In this document: positions 11,160 to 21,939 of the stretch, in pieces | Layout: each line of letters opens with the position of its first letter | Numbering within the stretch: the first letter of the stretch is position 1 | Source of the DNA: Fragilaria crotonensis | Taxonomy: Eukaryota > Bacillariophyta > Fragilariophyceae > Fragilariales > Fragilariaceae | Length of the DNA: 64,000 nucleotides | Assembly (NCBI GenBank): GCA_022925895.1 | Contig: JAKSYS010000018.1 | Location: 1 to 64,000, forward strand | Direction: 5' to 3' | The notes under the pieces: model-generated | Databases searched by the model: none | Seen by the model: the letters and a program-made list of their open reading frames with translations, nothing else | Told to the model about the DNA's origin: nothing | Program-made: the position numbers and the translations under genes

Positions 11160-11756
11160 AATCTGACCTTAAACGTTTCTTTACCGACTTAACGGGGGGT
11201 CATCGTGTGCAAAATGCTGACGGTCGTCCAGGATGGCGCTACCTTGACGAGAACCGCCGCGTGTCTGCCTGGAGAATTTCCACTGGGAGGACACACAGGT
11301 CCCAGCAGAACCGAGTGATGTACAGGGCCATCCAGTGCCATGACGTGAAAGGTCCCATGTTGCCACCCGATTTCCTCATGGGTGACAACAAGCGGACAGT
11401 CCCTCTGGACTATCGTGCCGCCGCGTACCAACAGCTCCTTCTTCGTGCCAACAGTGCGAAGAAAGACGGCCGCCACTACGTTGATGGGTGTCACCACTAT
11501 GAGCTACCCGAGTCCTGTTGGATTGTTGATCCGGCAACGACTCACTTTGTTGACATCGTTGTTGGGATCGACACAACGGTGGGTGGGACACGTGATCGTA
11601 CGTGATCGTGAGTCCGTTGTGATGATACGCAACCTAACGAAGATCGATGTGAACGCTGACCACTGCGAATTGCTTGAGAGGCTCACGGGGCAGTGTTCTG
11701 AGTTTCGGAAGTCGGAAGTGAAGGGGACTGGCCTCAAGATAGGGTCTGCCATATAG
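11160..11756 (+). pseudogene. Broken partial copy of the 13.4-15.8 kb gene
   Basis: Frame 2 reads VSAWRIST, a GPMLPPDFL block, GRHYVDGCHHYELPESCWIVDP and HFVDIVVGID. These match VSAWRVS, GPRMPPDLI, GRHYAPGCLHLNIPDTCWIVDP and PFVDIIVDIE in the gene at 13438-15831. The frame breaks at 11590-11609, where the 10-mer ACGTGATCGT is repeated in tandem. The next frame continues RESVVMIRNL, matching KSVIMVRSI in the paralog, and stops at 11754-11756. The dioxygenase-like C-terminus is absent, so this is a remnant. Confidence 0.65.
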
Positions 11757-11861
11757 CTTTCTCTGATTTGCTTGTGACATTGCAACCTGCCTTCTGCCAT
11801 ATAGCTCAAGGTGAGGATTGTGACACTTTGTTGTGCTTTTGCTCGTTGATAGTTGTTGACA

Positions 11862-12474
11862 ATGGAGTCGGAAAGTACTGCCACTGGGGGTGGATCAAGA
11901 GTGACAAGGGCCGGACGATTGGCATTGCCGGCAGGACAAGGTCGCGGTGTTGGACTACAACGTCAGAATCGTCTTGCTGGCTGGTCGAGGTGGAGCAGCG
12001 CCAAGAGCTGCACGACTGCCAGCGGCAGCGAATCCTATTGCTCCCTCTGATACTGCAGGCAGAGCAGAGGCTCATGCACGAGGGAGGAGTCATGGTCTTG
12101 ATGCGATGCGTTCGCCCCGTGGTGAAAGAAGGCGGTGCAGGCATCCCGACGAGTCACCCAACACAAGAGCACGTACAGCGGCGGCACGAGCCGCAGGAGA
12201 AAATGAGAGGCATCGTTTTGAGTCGCCAAACACTAGGGCGCAAACAGCAGCGGGTAGAGGAGGTCGTTGTGCTGGTGGAATGTCCACTGGCCAATTGGCT
12301 TCTGCTTCGCAGCAGCGCGGGCCCATTACGGGCGCTAACCTTAACAGGACAACAGGACCAGCAGGAGTTGTGGGACGTGGAGGAAACGTTGAGTCGCCAA
12401 ACTCTAGAGCACGTGCGGAGCAAGTTTACGTCCTTTCGTCGTCTCGTCTTCCACGAGTTCTGGATTATCATTGA
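11862..12474 (+). pseudogene. Arg/Ala-rich hypothetical, probably frameshifted
   Basis: ATG 11862 opens a Gly/Arg-rich stretch (GGGSRVTRAGR). The reading moves near 11960 to the frame that gives LAGRGGAAPRAARLPAAANP and three ESPNTRARTAA-like repeats (around 12150, 12218 and 12390), ending at 12474. The low-complexity, basic composition gives no family match. It may be an N-terminal piece of the gene family found on both sides. Coding status is uncertain. Confidence 0.35.
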
Positions 12475-13232
12475 TCAAGTCATTACATGAATTGAAGTAC
12501 TCATAGGTGCCAAGGCTTCCAATGTGAGATGCATTCGTGGAAATTACCTCCTGGGGAGGGACAGATCGCTGCAATATACAGTCCAACAGCAACGTGCTTA
12601 ACCAAGCATTTGTTGACAGCGCAGAAGTGTCCTCACTACTGGGTGAGATCCATCCAGAAAAGCGAGGATCTCCCGGAAAGTGTGCCTCCTTCATGGTTTA
12701 TTTGTGGTGATCGCAACACAACTCCCAAGACAACGTCAAGAAACGAAGACGACCAACGACGGCTCCAGAATTCGATCTACGGTAGTAAAAGTGGTACTCC
12801 TACTCATCCGTATTATGTGTAAGTTAAACGCTTAAGTGTTTGGCATTTTCTTTCATTGCAAAACGTGCCTGCGTTTTGCTATCCAAAGAGAACAAAAATT
12901 ACTGCAGTTGTTGGAGGGATTGGTGTGTCATATATTATCATTCCAGTACACACTAATTTTCATGACTAGAGAGAAACATCAAAATTTTGTTATCCTTCGC
13001 GCGCTGGTACTCTAAGTAGTAGTTTATGATTCAAATCCAAGCGAAATTCAACGTAGAAGATGTACTGGGCGAAGAATTTTGCGCGGACTTTCACAGCCAA
13101 CACATTTCACTGCGGCGTCACTTCCCCACTTTAGATTACTTCTTCCTGTCTTCTTGTTGTAAACTCATTCCGGACAATCTTCGATTCAGCACATCTCAAG
13201 GTAACGTCCCGTCACGTCGTCACTACTAAGAG
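12475..13232. other. No clear gene
   Basis: A short open frame at 12529-12822 has no recognisable feature. The remainder is plain AT-rich DNA leading up to the hairpin array. Confidence 0.4.
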
Positions 13233-13423
13233 CGCATCATCATTTCCCTGCCATCTAGCCGGGAATGGTTGTTGCGTTGAGTAGAACGAGGTGTTCTTGA
13301 CGTAGGGTTACAGCCGTTGTCACCGAAACAAATTCCGTCTGCCATCTAGCCGACAGAGTTTGTTTCACTGTCAACAACTATACAGTACTCTCCCTGCCAT
13401 CTAGCCGGAAGTGTACAGTATTG
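13233..13423 (+). promoter_or_regulatory. Three hairpins sharing one 12-nt loop
   Basis: The 12-mer TGCCATCTAGCC occurs exactly at 13249-13260, 13340-13351 and 13395-13406. Each copy sits at the tip of a different inverted repeat. Hairpin 1 has arms 13233-13248 and 13261-13276 (12 of 16 positions pair). Hairpin 2 has arms 13316-13339 and 13352-13375 (19 Watson-Crick plus one G-U of 24). Hairpin 3 has arms 13378-13394 and 13407-13423 (13 of 17 pair). The stems are unrelated in sequence while the loop is invariant, as expected for a loop recognised by a protein or RNA. The array ends 14 nt before ATG 13438, so it is probably 5' leader or promoter. A short AGAAC/GTTCT inverted repeat lies between hairpins 1 and 2 (about 13283-13297). 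Confidence 0.75.
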
Positions 13424-13437
13424 GCAAACCACCAGCC

Positions 13438-15831
13438 ATGTCGGACTTGATACCGAATGAAGACAACGATACGTTGAAGGCGCGATGTCGGACGTCCATT
13501 TGTCGGTCAACTGTGCTCAACTTTGGAAAGGAAAATCCACGTGTAGTAGTGGTGGATCCTTCGAGAAAACGGTTAAGTAACAAGATGCCGAAGAAACGCA
13601 AGCAGAGGAATTACTTTCCTTCCAGTCCAAAGGTGTTGGCGCTTCTACTAAAGTGCTTCCCCATGAACGGCGGTAATTTCAGTGAAGGTGGGGATTTCGC
13701 GACTGCGTTTCGCGATGCGGTGAAGACAGGGACAATGAAGGGAGAGGTCGAGGTATGCGGGACACCCTTGCGATGGATTGCGTATGCGCTTGCTTGCTCG
13801 TTCGGTCTCAACAATGATTCCGATCGTAGTACTGCCATCACGCAATTGCGGTCTGTTGATGACATTTTCATGAAGCACGGATCATCATCGGAATTCCTCT
13901 CGGAATTCATCCTCATGGATGTCATCTGCAATCGGAAGATTACTCCGACAGCTGCCGCGGCGTTGGGTATAAGTGGCTCTGGTACCTTGGGTGACGACGA
14001 CGTCGTTCTGGCACCTGCGTCTGAAGAAGAAGACCTGGATGACATCAATGACTTCAAGTACAGGACTCTCCTTGCATTCCTCCCAGGGCGGGTGTATTTT
14101 ACGCCGTAAGGGACTGGCGCAGAAAGTCAGAAGGTGTTGATGGCTCCAGGATAGCCATGGACATAAGTTGGTTTCGTCTAAAGACGGGCATGGAGCACTC
14201 TCCACAGTTGGACTTGCAATTTGGGGAGGATGGGTACGTTAAAGATTTGCCAGCGTTACAAGTGCGGGGTCGCCACCATCTACTTTTGTGTCTGCGTGGA
14301 GAGTTTCGTACCATCCCGCCGCAATAAATTTTCCGCGTGAAGTGTTCACGTCAACACAGTGCGCGGATCACGAAGGCCCAAGGATGCCACCGGATCTTAT
14401 CTCTGGCCATGATGTGGGTGTGTGGCCAGTTCCTGACCGAGCTCAAGAATACAACCGCCGCCTTGTCAACTCTAATTCCACGAGGGTGGGTGGTCGTCAT
14501 TACGCTCCTGGATGCTTGCATCTTAACATCCCGGATACTTGCTGGATTGTTGATCCTGAGGAACGCCCATTCGTTGACATCATAGTTGACATTGAGCCGC
14601 CAGTGTCAAGCATGATTGGGAGGAAGTCCGTCATCATGGTCCGAAGCATTCTTGATGCGTCACTCAAGTCGCGGTATTGTCATCTAAAGCAACAATATGA
14701 CGTTGTCGGTTGCCTAGATGCAATTGTGGAACACAACTCGCTTCTGCGTCGGCATGTACCTGTTGGAACGGCGAGACAGAACAAAGGAGATGTTGGGACA
14801 ATGCATGCCATCGGGACACGAGTGCTCCTTGACGGATCGGGTACTGTTGGGTACGCCGCTAACTATAAGGTGCCGCAAACAGTACTGAAAAGGTTTATAG
14901 CGGCGTTCGCAACCGTCGGTATGTGCTGTTTTCCCGATGTGCTATCTGTTGTTCAACACATGGAAGCCGATTCATCTCTTCCACCCATTGCTCCGATGGG
15001 TGAGAATGACTGCAATGGAATCCGGGTGGGTTACACGATTGATATGAGCGTTGACCTAGGAAACGCGTCGCATTTCGACGTAAACGACGCGTCGCAGGGA
15101 TTTAGTGTGTGGACAGAGGAAATGCCCGGTTGTGCATCAAACTGGTACTTGATCTTCCCAATTTGCACGGAAGGAGGCCATGCGGAACGGAGTACAATGG
15201 CATTGCCGTCAAGCTTTATCATGGGACAGCCATAAGTTGGGACGGACGTGCTGTGAGACATTGCACGTCGGTGTCTCGACCGGATGGGCCAGGTACAGCA
15301 CCAGTACGCTCGGGTTGTTGGAATGGCAACAATCACTTATATGGCACCTTCACGGCAGCCAAGGAAAAAATTGTGGCAGCAGGTCGATGTCGTGCTTCTG
15401 GAAATAGTGCGGCAGCAGATGTTGTCACGAATGTGGCACATTCAAATGCAAGGCGCCCGAAGAGACTATTCCACGAGGTGAATGAGAAGGACGACGAAAT
15501 AAAGAAGATCACCACTGGATCCCATGACCGTAATGACAGCGATGACGAGGCAGAAACATACATTCGTCGTTGTATTCGGCATGGTTGTCGTTACAACGAT
15601 GACGTAGACGTTATGATGGGTACTGCGAGAGGGATGCAGGAGGAGGAAGGGACGGCACGTCAATTCCAGTCTGACCTGGAAATGACGAGTGACGAAGACT
15701 GTCCTAGAGTGCAGGCACGGAGGAGGCAGGCAATGCGTAATCGTTTGTTGGGTCTGGATTTGTACAGACCTGACGGCGATGAAGAATGCTGTTCAAAAGA
15801 TACTGATGACGAGGATGAAGAAGACGATTGA
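13438..15831 (+). pseudogene. Unfamiliar protein with 2OG-Fe(II) dioxygenase-like end; frameshifted
   Basis: ATG 13438 lies just after the hairpin array. Frame 1 to 14109 gives a basic N-terminus (KKRKQRNYF) and a helical region (GTPLRWIAYALACSFGLNN, FLSEFILMDVICNRK). Frame 0 continues RDWRRKSEGVDGSRIAMDI to about 14280. Frame 2 gives VSAWRVS, DTCWIVDP and RSILDASLKSRYCHLK, up to GNASHFDVNDASQGF and NWYLIFP. Frame 1 from about 15170 gives EYNGIAVKLYHGTAISWDGR and RHCTSV, then an acidic tail. HxD (HFD), a later His (RHC) and a nearby Arg in beta-rich context resemble the double-stranded beta-helix of 2OG oxygenases, including TET/JBP-like forms. That fold assignment is inference. All three frame changes are in the same direction, consistent with single-base losses. 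Confidence 0.55.
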
Positions 15832-16739
15832 TGTTGATGTTAATGATAACTAACTTGCAGGGCAACTGCTAAGTATAACGGTAGCAACGTGAGTATAAAG
15901 GAAAAGTAGTGGACACATTTGTAAGGCAATGTCATGTTGCCTTTCATGGACTTTGCTACCTCAGTAGGTTGGTCGTCGTACGAGTTGTTTGTGGTACTGT
16001 ACTGTGAGGCAGATCTTGTATGGGTATACTGTTGATGTCAGATTTGGTGGAGCCGTCGACCGTATAGATGAAGATGAAGTTGCTCTTTTGAAAGAAAAGA
16101 GCACAACAAAGAATTATGACCGCACTTAAACCATGATATTTGATAAACGAACGACACATGTGAAGTGCGTGATGAAGATGTTCGTTGTGTATGTATGACA
16201 TGGTGGAGCGATGAGTGTGGTCCATCTTGGATGAATGTTACGAGACGGTGTACCATGATGTCCGTGGAGGTCGAGCATGGCAGGCGACAAAAGCGTGATA
16301 TAGTAAAAAAGGGCAAAACAATGCGTGATATTGTAAATGTATCTTTTCAAAATGCGTGATATTGTAAAATACAATTGCAAATGTAGTATATAGTAAAATA
16401 TGAATTTGTGGATAGTAAGTCATTGTACTATATTGCAAAGTGGCAAAAAAATGCGTGATATTGTAATTTCCCCTTTAATTAAAGATTGAGCCCAGACGGA
16501 TAGACACTAGTACTTGTACCTGGTACGGTCTCTTTAGAATGGGAACACGCCATACACATATCCATACATACGTAGATATGCTAACGTTTCCAGTACTGAA
16601 CATATGTCTGCCAGTCCCGCACGGAATGCCATGGTCTTGACTTATTGCATTTTTGATTCGTGATCCAGAGGAGTGTTTGTCATATCTTTACCTTCGCATC
16701 TTGGACCTGCTTCACACCACAGTTGTCAAAACATTGTCG
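15832..16739. other. Intergenic with short AT-rich repeats
   Basis: No gene seen. The motif ATGCGTGATATTGTAA recurs at about 16321, 16351 and 16450, with related GTGATATAGTAAAA forms between 16296 and 16440. The last 200 bases should contain the promoter of the glycosyltransferase gene. Confidence 0.5.
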
Positions 16740-18119
16740 ATGCCGTCATCTTCATACCTTGCTGTGGTTGCGTTCGTGGCTTTTGTCGTGGCCCTCCTTT
16801 ACGTTGCGAATCTACGTCGGGCTACTGCAGCTGTGTTACGAGCGGATTTACCAAACGACGCTCTGTCAAAGATCCAGGCGGATGTACTCGGCGTTCCAGT
16901 GCAATTGGGCACTGGGGTTGTGCATACCGATGCCGGTGCCGGTGCCGGTGCCGATGCCGATGCCGATGCCGATGCCGATGCCGATGCCGATGCCGATGCC
17001 GATGCCGATGCCGACGCCGATGCCGATGCCGATGCCGATGCCGATGCCGATGCCGATGCAACAATGGCCGAAGAAGAAAGCAACCGAAGTGAACGAAGTA
17101 ACAAGATTATTGGAGATACAGTCAAACCCACAAATTCACTCTCGCATGACACCTTTCACGTGCACCTCATGCAGCCTAGTAATACAGAAGTTCTGAACAA
17201 AACCAAAATTGTTGGTGTCATCAGTGGTTCATACGCCAGTATTGCCATACGATGGTACAATCGCCTGGAAACACTGGGCTACAACAATCACTACATCATT
17301 TGCACTGACAACGAAACCTGCCATGAATTTCTGAAGTATGATAACAGTACCCGACACTACCGCACGGAAGCTAGCTACTACACGCTTCCCGAACCACCGG
17401 ACGATGCAGAAAGTCGAAATGAGAAGGAGCGAAATCGAATCTATGCCACGTTTGCACATCGATGGGTGTACGTATTGGAGCAGTTGAAACTCGGATATCA
17501 CGTTCTCCTGACGGACGTTGACAACATATTTACGTCATACTATAGCATGAACGAACTGGAAGACTCTGAATTCGATGTGTATCTGGCCCTCGAATTGAAG
17601 CACCCCATGGACGTTTTCGTCCACCAAGGATTTGTCTTTTGCGGAGGCATGGCATGGTTCCGTTCGTCGCCTCCCACCATTCGTTTCATCGAAGAAATGG
17701 TACACCGGTGCGGCGAGGCATGTGAAGACCAAGACCTACTGAATCAAATTGTGGCATATGACCTTGGCGTCCAATGGAATCGCACCGGAGAAGAGCACAC
17801 GCAAGTGACAATGGCCACGGAAGATACCAATGTGACAGAAGCTCATTTTGAACGGTTAGTCGGGCTGGTGATCAAGGGTTTCACAGGCTACAGTGAGACG
17901 ACTGGGCTCAAGATTAAGGTTTGGGATCGCGACTTTGCTTATCGTGGCAAGGTGGATCCATCAGTATGTCCACTAGGAAACTGGGTGTCCATGCCATTTA
18001 CTATAGCCCGCTTACGATCACGGGCAAGGGCTAGGAAAGAAAGGGCATTCAATGTGTGGGATAAAAACTGCCCAAATGAATACACGAATCGAACTCGTCG
18101 TATGACTCGAATAAGTTGA
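16740..18119 (+). CDS. Nucleotide-diphospho-sugar transferase (type II membrane)
   Basis: Start at ATG 16740; the longer open frame begins only with TTG. Residues about 5-25 are a hydrophobic anchor (AVVAFVAFVVALLYVA) after a short N-terminus, which suggests a type II Golgi membrane protein. A hexanucleotide microsatellite encodes an Ala-Asp run at about residues 65-105. The catalytic region starts at KIVGVISGSYASIAIRWYNR. It includes WVYVLEQLKLGYHVLLTDVDNIF with the metal-binding DxD (DVD), VHQGFVFCGGMAWFR, and EDQDLLNQIV. This is the pattern of the nucleotide-diphospho-sugar transferase family (PF03407-like, plant GT77 relatives). The sugar and acceptor are unknown. The 459-residue frame is intact. 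Confidence 0.85.
   Translation: MPSSSYLAVVAFVAFVVALLYVANLRRATAAVLRADLPNDALSKIQADVLGVPVQLGTGVVHTDAGAGAGADADADADADADADADADADADADADADADADADADATMAEEESNRSERSNKIIGDTVKPTNSLSHDTFHVHLMQPSNTEVLNKTKIVGVISGSYASIAIRWYNRLETLGYNNHYIICTDNETCHEFLKYDNSTRHYRTEASYYTLPEPPDDAESRNEKERNRIYATFAHRWVYVLEQLKLGYHVLLTDVDNIFTSYYSMNELEDSEFDVYLALELKHPMDVFVHQGFVFCGGMAWFRSSPPTIRFIEEMVHRCGEACEDQDLLNQIVAYDLGVQWNRTGEEHTQVTMATEDTNVTEAHFERLVGLVIKGFTGYSETTGLKIKVWDRDFAYRGKVDPSVCPLGNWVSMPFTIARLRSRARARKERAFNVWDKNCPNEYTNRTRRMTRIS
16926..17061 (+). repeat. GATGCC hexanucleotide microsatellite, coding
   Basis: About 20 GATGCC/GGTGCC units are translated as (Asp-Ala)n in the stem of the glycosyltransferase. Unit length is a multiple of three, so expansion keeps the frame. 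Confidence 0.95.
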
Positions 18120-18911
18120 ATAGAGGTGAAATTCAACATTCAACTTCGGAGGAGATAAACCGAAGGTTTACTCCTTAACGCAATGAGTTCTCATCTCCTG
18201 GATCTGCACCACGAACTTGGACAAGCTGAGACGTCATTAATGTTGCGATGAGAGGTTGAGGCAGAAAGATTCGTCTCATCGCCTTATTTCATAGGCGACT
18301 GAACAATTGATACAAACTGTTGCGACCTGGAGAGAAAGAGGATCACCTTTCTGGTTGCAAATTCTTCGAAATCATTTTGTTTCGGAAAAGGTTTGTAAAC
18401 AGATCAATTTGCAGCCGACGGCAAGTTACTGAGATCGCTCGTTGGTGCATCATAATGAACTTGAAACACGATGCAATTTTTTCATAAAAGTCTCGCAGAC
18501 TGCCAACCGCTTTGGTCTGATTTGGGATGAGGCAAAGATTGATCCGTCGAGTTCGCCATAGTGTCATAAGTCGTAATCATTGTCTACTCCGTCGATTGTT
18601 GCACCTCGCCGAAGGACCCTCAACCCCCAACCAGCTCGTCCAAAAACAAGGAAACAGAGGAAATACTCTACTATGGTTGCGACGTTTTTATTGAATTAAA
18701 AAAGGTCAGAACGTAGCATTCCGGATAATTCGGCCCGTTCTATGATAGCTACTGTAGAACATTTGTCGAAATCCACTTGATTCTAACGTTGAAAGATTGA
18801 ATATATATATACGAATGTATCAATATATTTACTATACATGATGTAGATGTTTTTTCAAGAGGTCCTTTTCTCGAAGGGAGAGAAAGATCCATACAATTCC
18901 ATGTCACTTTG
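18120..18911. other. Intergenic with a probable copia relic
   Basis: At about 18343-18567, plus-strand readings in mixed frames give DAPTSDLSNLPSAAN, then IDLFTN/YKPF and FEEFATRK. This resembles the very end of a Ty1/copia RNase H region (consensus of the type QxADLFTKPL). The evidence is short and shifted, so it is only a suspicion. The rest holds nothing clear apart from the promoter of the next gene. Confidence 0.35.
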
Positions 18912-20621
18912 ATGCAACGGTGCGCACCTTCTGGAGTGTCAACCATGAAGTTGTTGTTTTGCTCTGGCACAGTCCTGCGCTCATTGCGAAGAAGACATGG
19001 GAGACATGTCGTGCACGTATCATGCTTCACTACAACTCGCGGGAGTCATCGTTTTGCCTCATCTCTGTCGTCGTCATCATCGTCGTCGGCACAACAACAG
19101 TCACAACAACAGCAGCTACAACAACAACAACAACCCGCCGCTGGAGAACGACTACGAATTGCCATTGTTGGAGGAGGGGTTGCTGGTTTATCAACAGCAT
19201 TGCATCTTGCGGACTTGGTGGAGCGAGGATTGGTGGCATCACCAATTGATGTGTTTGTCGACAAGACGGAATTGCGAGATATTGGAGTCGGGGTGTGGTC
19301 CACAGGACTGACTCCGTTTTCACAGTCCTGGACGAGACCGTCTCATCAGTCATGTTGGGATGATTGGATGCGATCCGGACAGTGGTTGGGAGAAGTTGGA
19401 TATCGATCTCCTTCGGGAGCCTGGTTGGCCAAATCGACTCTGCCCACGTCGGGCTCGTTTTTAGATTTTCCTGGCCTTTTGTTTTTGAGGGAACGAGACT
19501 TGATACAAGCATTGCAACGAGGTGTACATTGGGAGGAGTCGTTGTCGACGATTAAGTTACATTCAGGTCCAAAAGTCACAGGAATTGTGGAAGCGCTGAA
19601 CCCGTTTCAATATTCTGCTCAGCTCACATTGGATTCTGGCGAAACAACTGTGCGAGATTATCATCTCATTATTGCTGCCGAAGGGACTCATTCGAATCTG
19701 AGACAGCGATATGGGGGCCACAACGTATCACGAACTCGCCTGACTGGTACCAATGTTTTTAATTCAGATGAAGACATTCAGCAGGACACCACATGGAAGG
19801 AGATGGGGCAGACAGAAGCCAACGCTGTCGAAGATCGCAGCTATTCCGTCCTGCGAGGAAATGCCAATCTCACGAATGCGCAAGTTGGTTTGGGTGGAGT
19901 GTCCTTTCAGACCTGGGGTGAAGGCCAGTCAATGCGCTTTGCCACAGTTCCAATGTCGTCTCCCTCCGGAGAAGGACGTCGACTTGAGCAGCAAGTGTGG
20001 TTTGCGACGACATCCGATCGAATAATTACTGACGAACTCGATCCTGAAAAGCGGAAAGAAAAGCTTATGGAAGCCTTCTCTACATGGCATGACCCTATTG
20101 CAAGGTTGATGGAGGCGACTCCTGCTAATGAAATTCTTATGGAACGCGCCGTCGCACATAAACACTGCGTTGGTCCAGTCCCAAACATACATCGACTGGT
20201 GAGAGAGCTACACCGGAATGCTCCTCTATCGGCAGGTCCTGGACCTGCCATGGTTTTTGTTGGAGATTCCCTCATGACAGTCGATCCCATTTTGGCCCAA
20301 GGCTTTACAATGGCATTGGAGGGTGCTCATGCTCTTGCTGGATGTGTCGAGGCTGCCTGTCAAACAAATGCGGACCATCTTGCCTTTGATCCTTACGCCT
20401 TGCGTATCTCCTTGCAAGAGAGTCACGACGAACGCAGCAATCACCGACTCGTGTCGCTCTTGCGAGCGACGGAACTTGTGCAAACTTTGGGACAGCCCCA
20501 GGCCAGTTTGATTGGATTTTTGGCCAAGAATGTGATTCGACCCTGTATGCAGCTAATGCCCAACACCATCAAGACGCCGATTTTCAATGCGGTTCTCAAA
20601 TACTCCTTGGGTGCAAAGTAG
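18912..20621 (+). CDS. FAD-dependent monooxygenase
   Basis: ATG 18912 opens a 569-residue frame; ATG 18945 is an equally possible start. The N-terminus is rich in Arg, Ser and Gln (FASSLSSSSSSS, then a poly-Gln stretch) and lacks acidic residues, suggesting an organelle presequence. The Rossmann FAD motif RIAIVGGGVAGLSTALHLA is at about residues 81-100. The second FAD motif, VFVGDSLMTVDPILAQGF, is near residue 455, where the GD and DP pair contacts the flavin in PHBH-fold hydroxylases. The family uses NAD(P)H and O2 to hydroxylate or epoxidise; the substrate is not readable here. Pieces of this gene recur at 21290-21510, 24597-26210 and 43374-44412. Confidence 0.85.
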   Translation: MQRCAPSGVSTMKLLFCSGTVLRSLRRRHGRHVVHVSCFTTTRGSHRFASSLSSSSSSSAQQQSQQQQLQQQQQPAAGERLRIAIVGGGVAGLSTALHLADLVERGLVASPIDVFVDKTELRDIGVGVWSTGLTPFSQSWTRPSHQSCWDDWMRSGQWLGEVGYRSPSGAWLAKSTLPTSGSFLDFPGLLFLRERDLIQALQRGVHWEESLSTIKLHSGPKVTGIVEALNPFQYSAQLTLDSGETTVRDYHLIIAAEGTHSNLRQRYGGHNVSRTRLTGTNVFNSDEDIQQDTTWKEMGQTEANAVEDRSYSVLRGNANLTNAQVGLGGVSFQTWGEGQSMRFATVPMSSPSGEGRRLEQQVWFATTSDRIITDELDPEKRKEKLMEAFSTWHDPIARLMEATPANEILMERAVAHKHCVGPVPNIHRLVRELHRNAPLSAGPGPAMVFVGDSLMTVDPILAQGFTMALEGAHALAGCVEAACQTNADHLAFDPYALRISLQESHDERSNHRLVSLLRATELVQTLGQPQASLIGFLAKNVIRPCMQLMPNTIKTPIFNAVLKYSLGAK

Positions 20622-21939
20622 TAGTAATGCGGATGGGAGTCGGCGGCGACGAATTTAATTTTCGTGAAATGTGTTGTCCTGGCTTGCATATGTCTGTTGA
20701 CCAAGGTAACTTCCACCCGCGGCTGCCATGTTTTCCACTTGTATGCTATCGACAAGGCTTATGGAAAGGTCCGTGACTTTGATCGTTGTCGAAACAAAGC
20801 AAGATTAAAAACCGTAGAGGGTGGAAACTTATTACGTTGCTGGTTTGAAAAAATCGTGAATTGAATTAGGTGTAAAATGAAGTAAAGTCTTGAAATGAAT
20901 GAAATAGAGAGCTGTGGAAATGGTATGGAAGTAGTGTTGACCCCGTAGCTTTCGGTATGTACATGTTGGCTCGGCAATGGACTGCTGTGATGACGTTTGA
21001 ATGAATTTGGCCAAGTCGACGCTCTCGGACAAATGCAATCATAAATGTAGCCAAGTCAGGAGTATCATACCGACGTCCAGAATTGAGATGATTTGGTGTA
21101 GATCCGATTTCTGTTTAGTTGTCAAGGCGGACCTCATAGTAAACTTGATTCCCAGATTTGCATTCGGCGCAGTTTGCATTTTGCAGATATCGATCAATGA
21201 AGGATTGAATGTTTCGAGTGAGTGCCGGTGGAACCAAGGTAAGTGCAACTGTCGTTACGCACTGGCTGTGGCACGAAACGACACAACAGTAACAGTGCCC
21301 AGTGCCAGTACACACTATCAAACATCTTTCCGTTCAGCGAGGAAATGCCTACCTCACTGCTGCACACTTCGGTTTGGGTGGAGTGTCCTTTCAGACCTGG
21401 GGCGAAGAAAAAGTCAATGCGCTTTGCCACGGTTCTAATGTCGTCCCAAAACGATTACGGTCATGCTCCTATAACATCTGGATCGTATGTGCTGGCTGAG
21501 AAGGTTAGAGCGCTATGATTGGCGGGATCTTGTGCTAGACTTGAATCGTGCTACTTACAAATCAGACATACAATGTACTACCGGTAGTACCACAAATTCC
21601 ACCTAAGTGGAAGTGGAATTTCCTGACATCGTTCGTGGTAGGTACCAGGTACAGTAGTAGTACGCATGTTGCTGTATTCGCGCTTGATCGGCTTCCAAGA
21701 TTGACGAGTGTCGACTTTGAATCGTGCTACTACAAATACCTCAAATGCAACATAGCACCACGATCCAGATGTAAGGAAACCAAGGTTGAAGCATGACTGT
21801 AATCGTTTTGGGGCGATTGATTCTACACACAAGTAAATTCTGAATCCATCACAATTTTTGAAACCGGAAGTTAGAACCAGGGACTTCCAACGTTATCACT
21901 CCAAATTCCAAAGTCACTTTTCGTTATTAATTGATTCAG
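20622..21939. other. Spacer with a decayed monooxygenase fragment
   Basis: About 21290-21510 carries a degraded piece of the FAD monooxygenase (WVECPFRPG/GVSFQTWG, MRFATV, AEKVRAL), closest to the fragments at 25920-26130. 21590-21840 is a diverged form of the CAP upstream region seen at 31270-31410 and 47090-47240 (shared AACATAGCACCACGATCCAG). There is no intact gene. Confidence 0.7.

Noticed and set aside
13249-13407. CRISPR-like array, because a short sequence repeats with variable DNA between
   Set aside because: The context is eukaryotic, only three repeats of 12 nt, unequal spacing (91 and 55 nt), and the variable parts are self-complementary stems.
16799-17152. Minus-strand and other-frame Ser/Ala, His/Arg or Pro/Met repeats
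   Set aside because: All are frame shadows of the GATGCC microsatellite in the glycosyltransferase gene.
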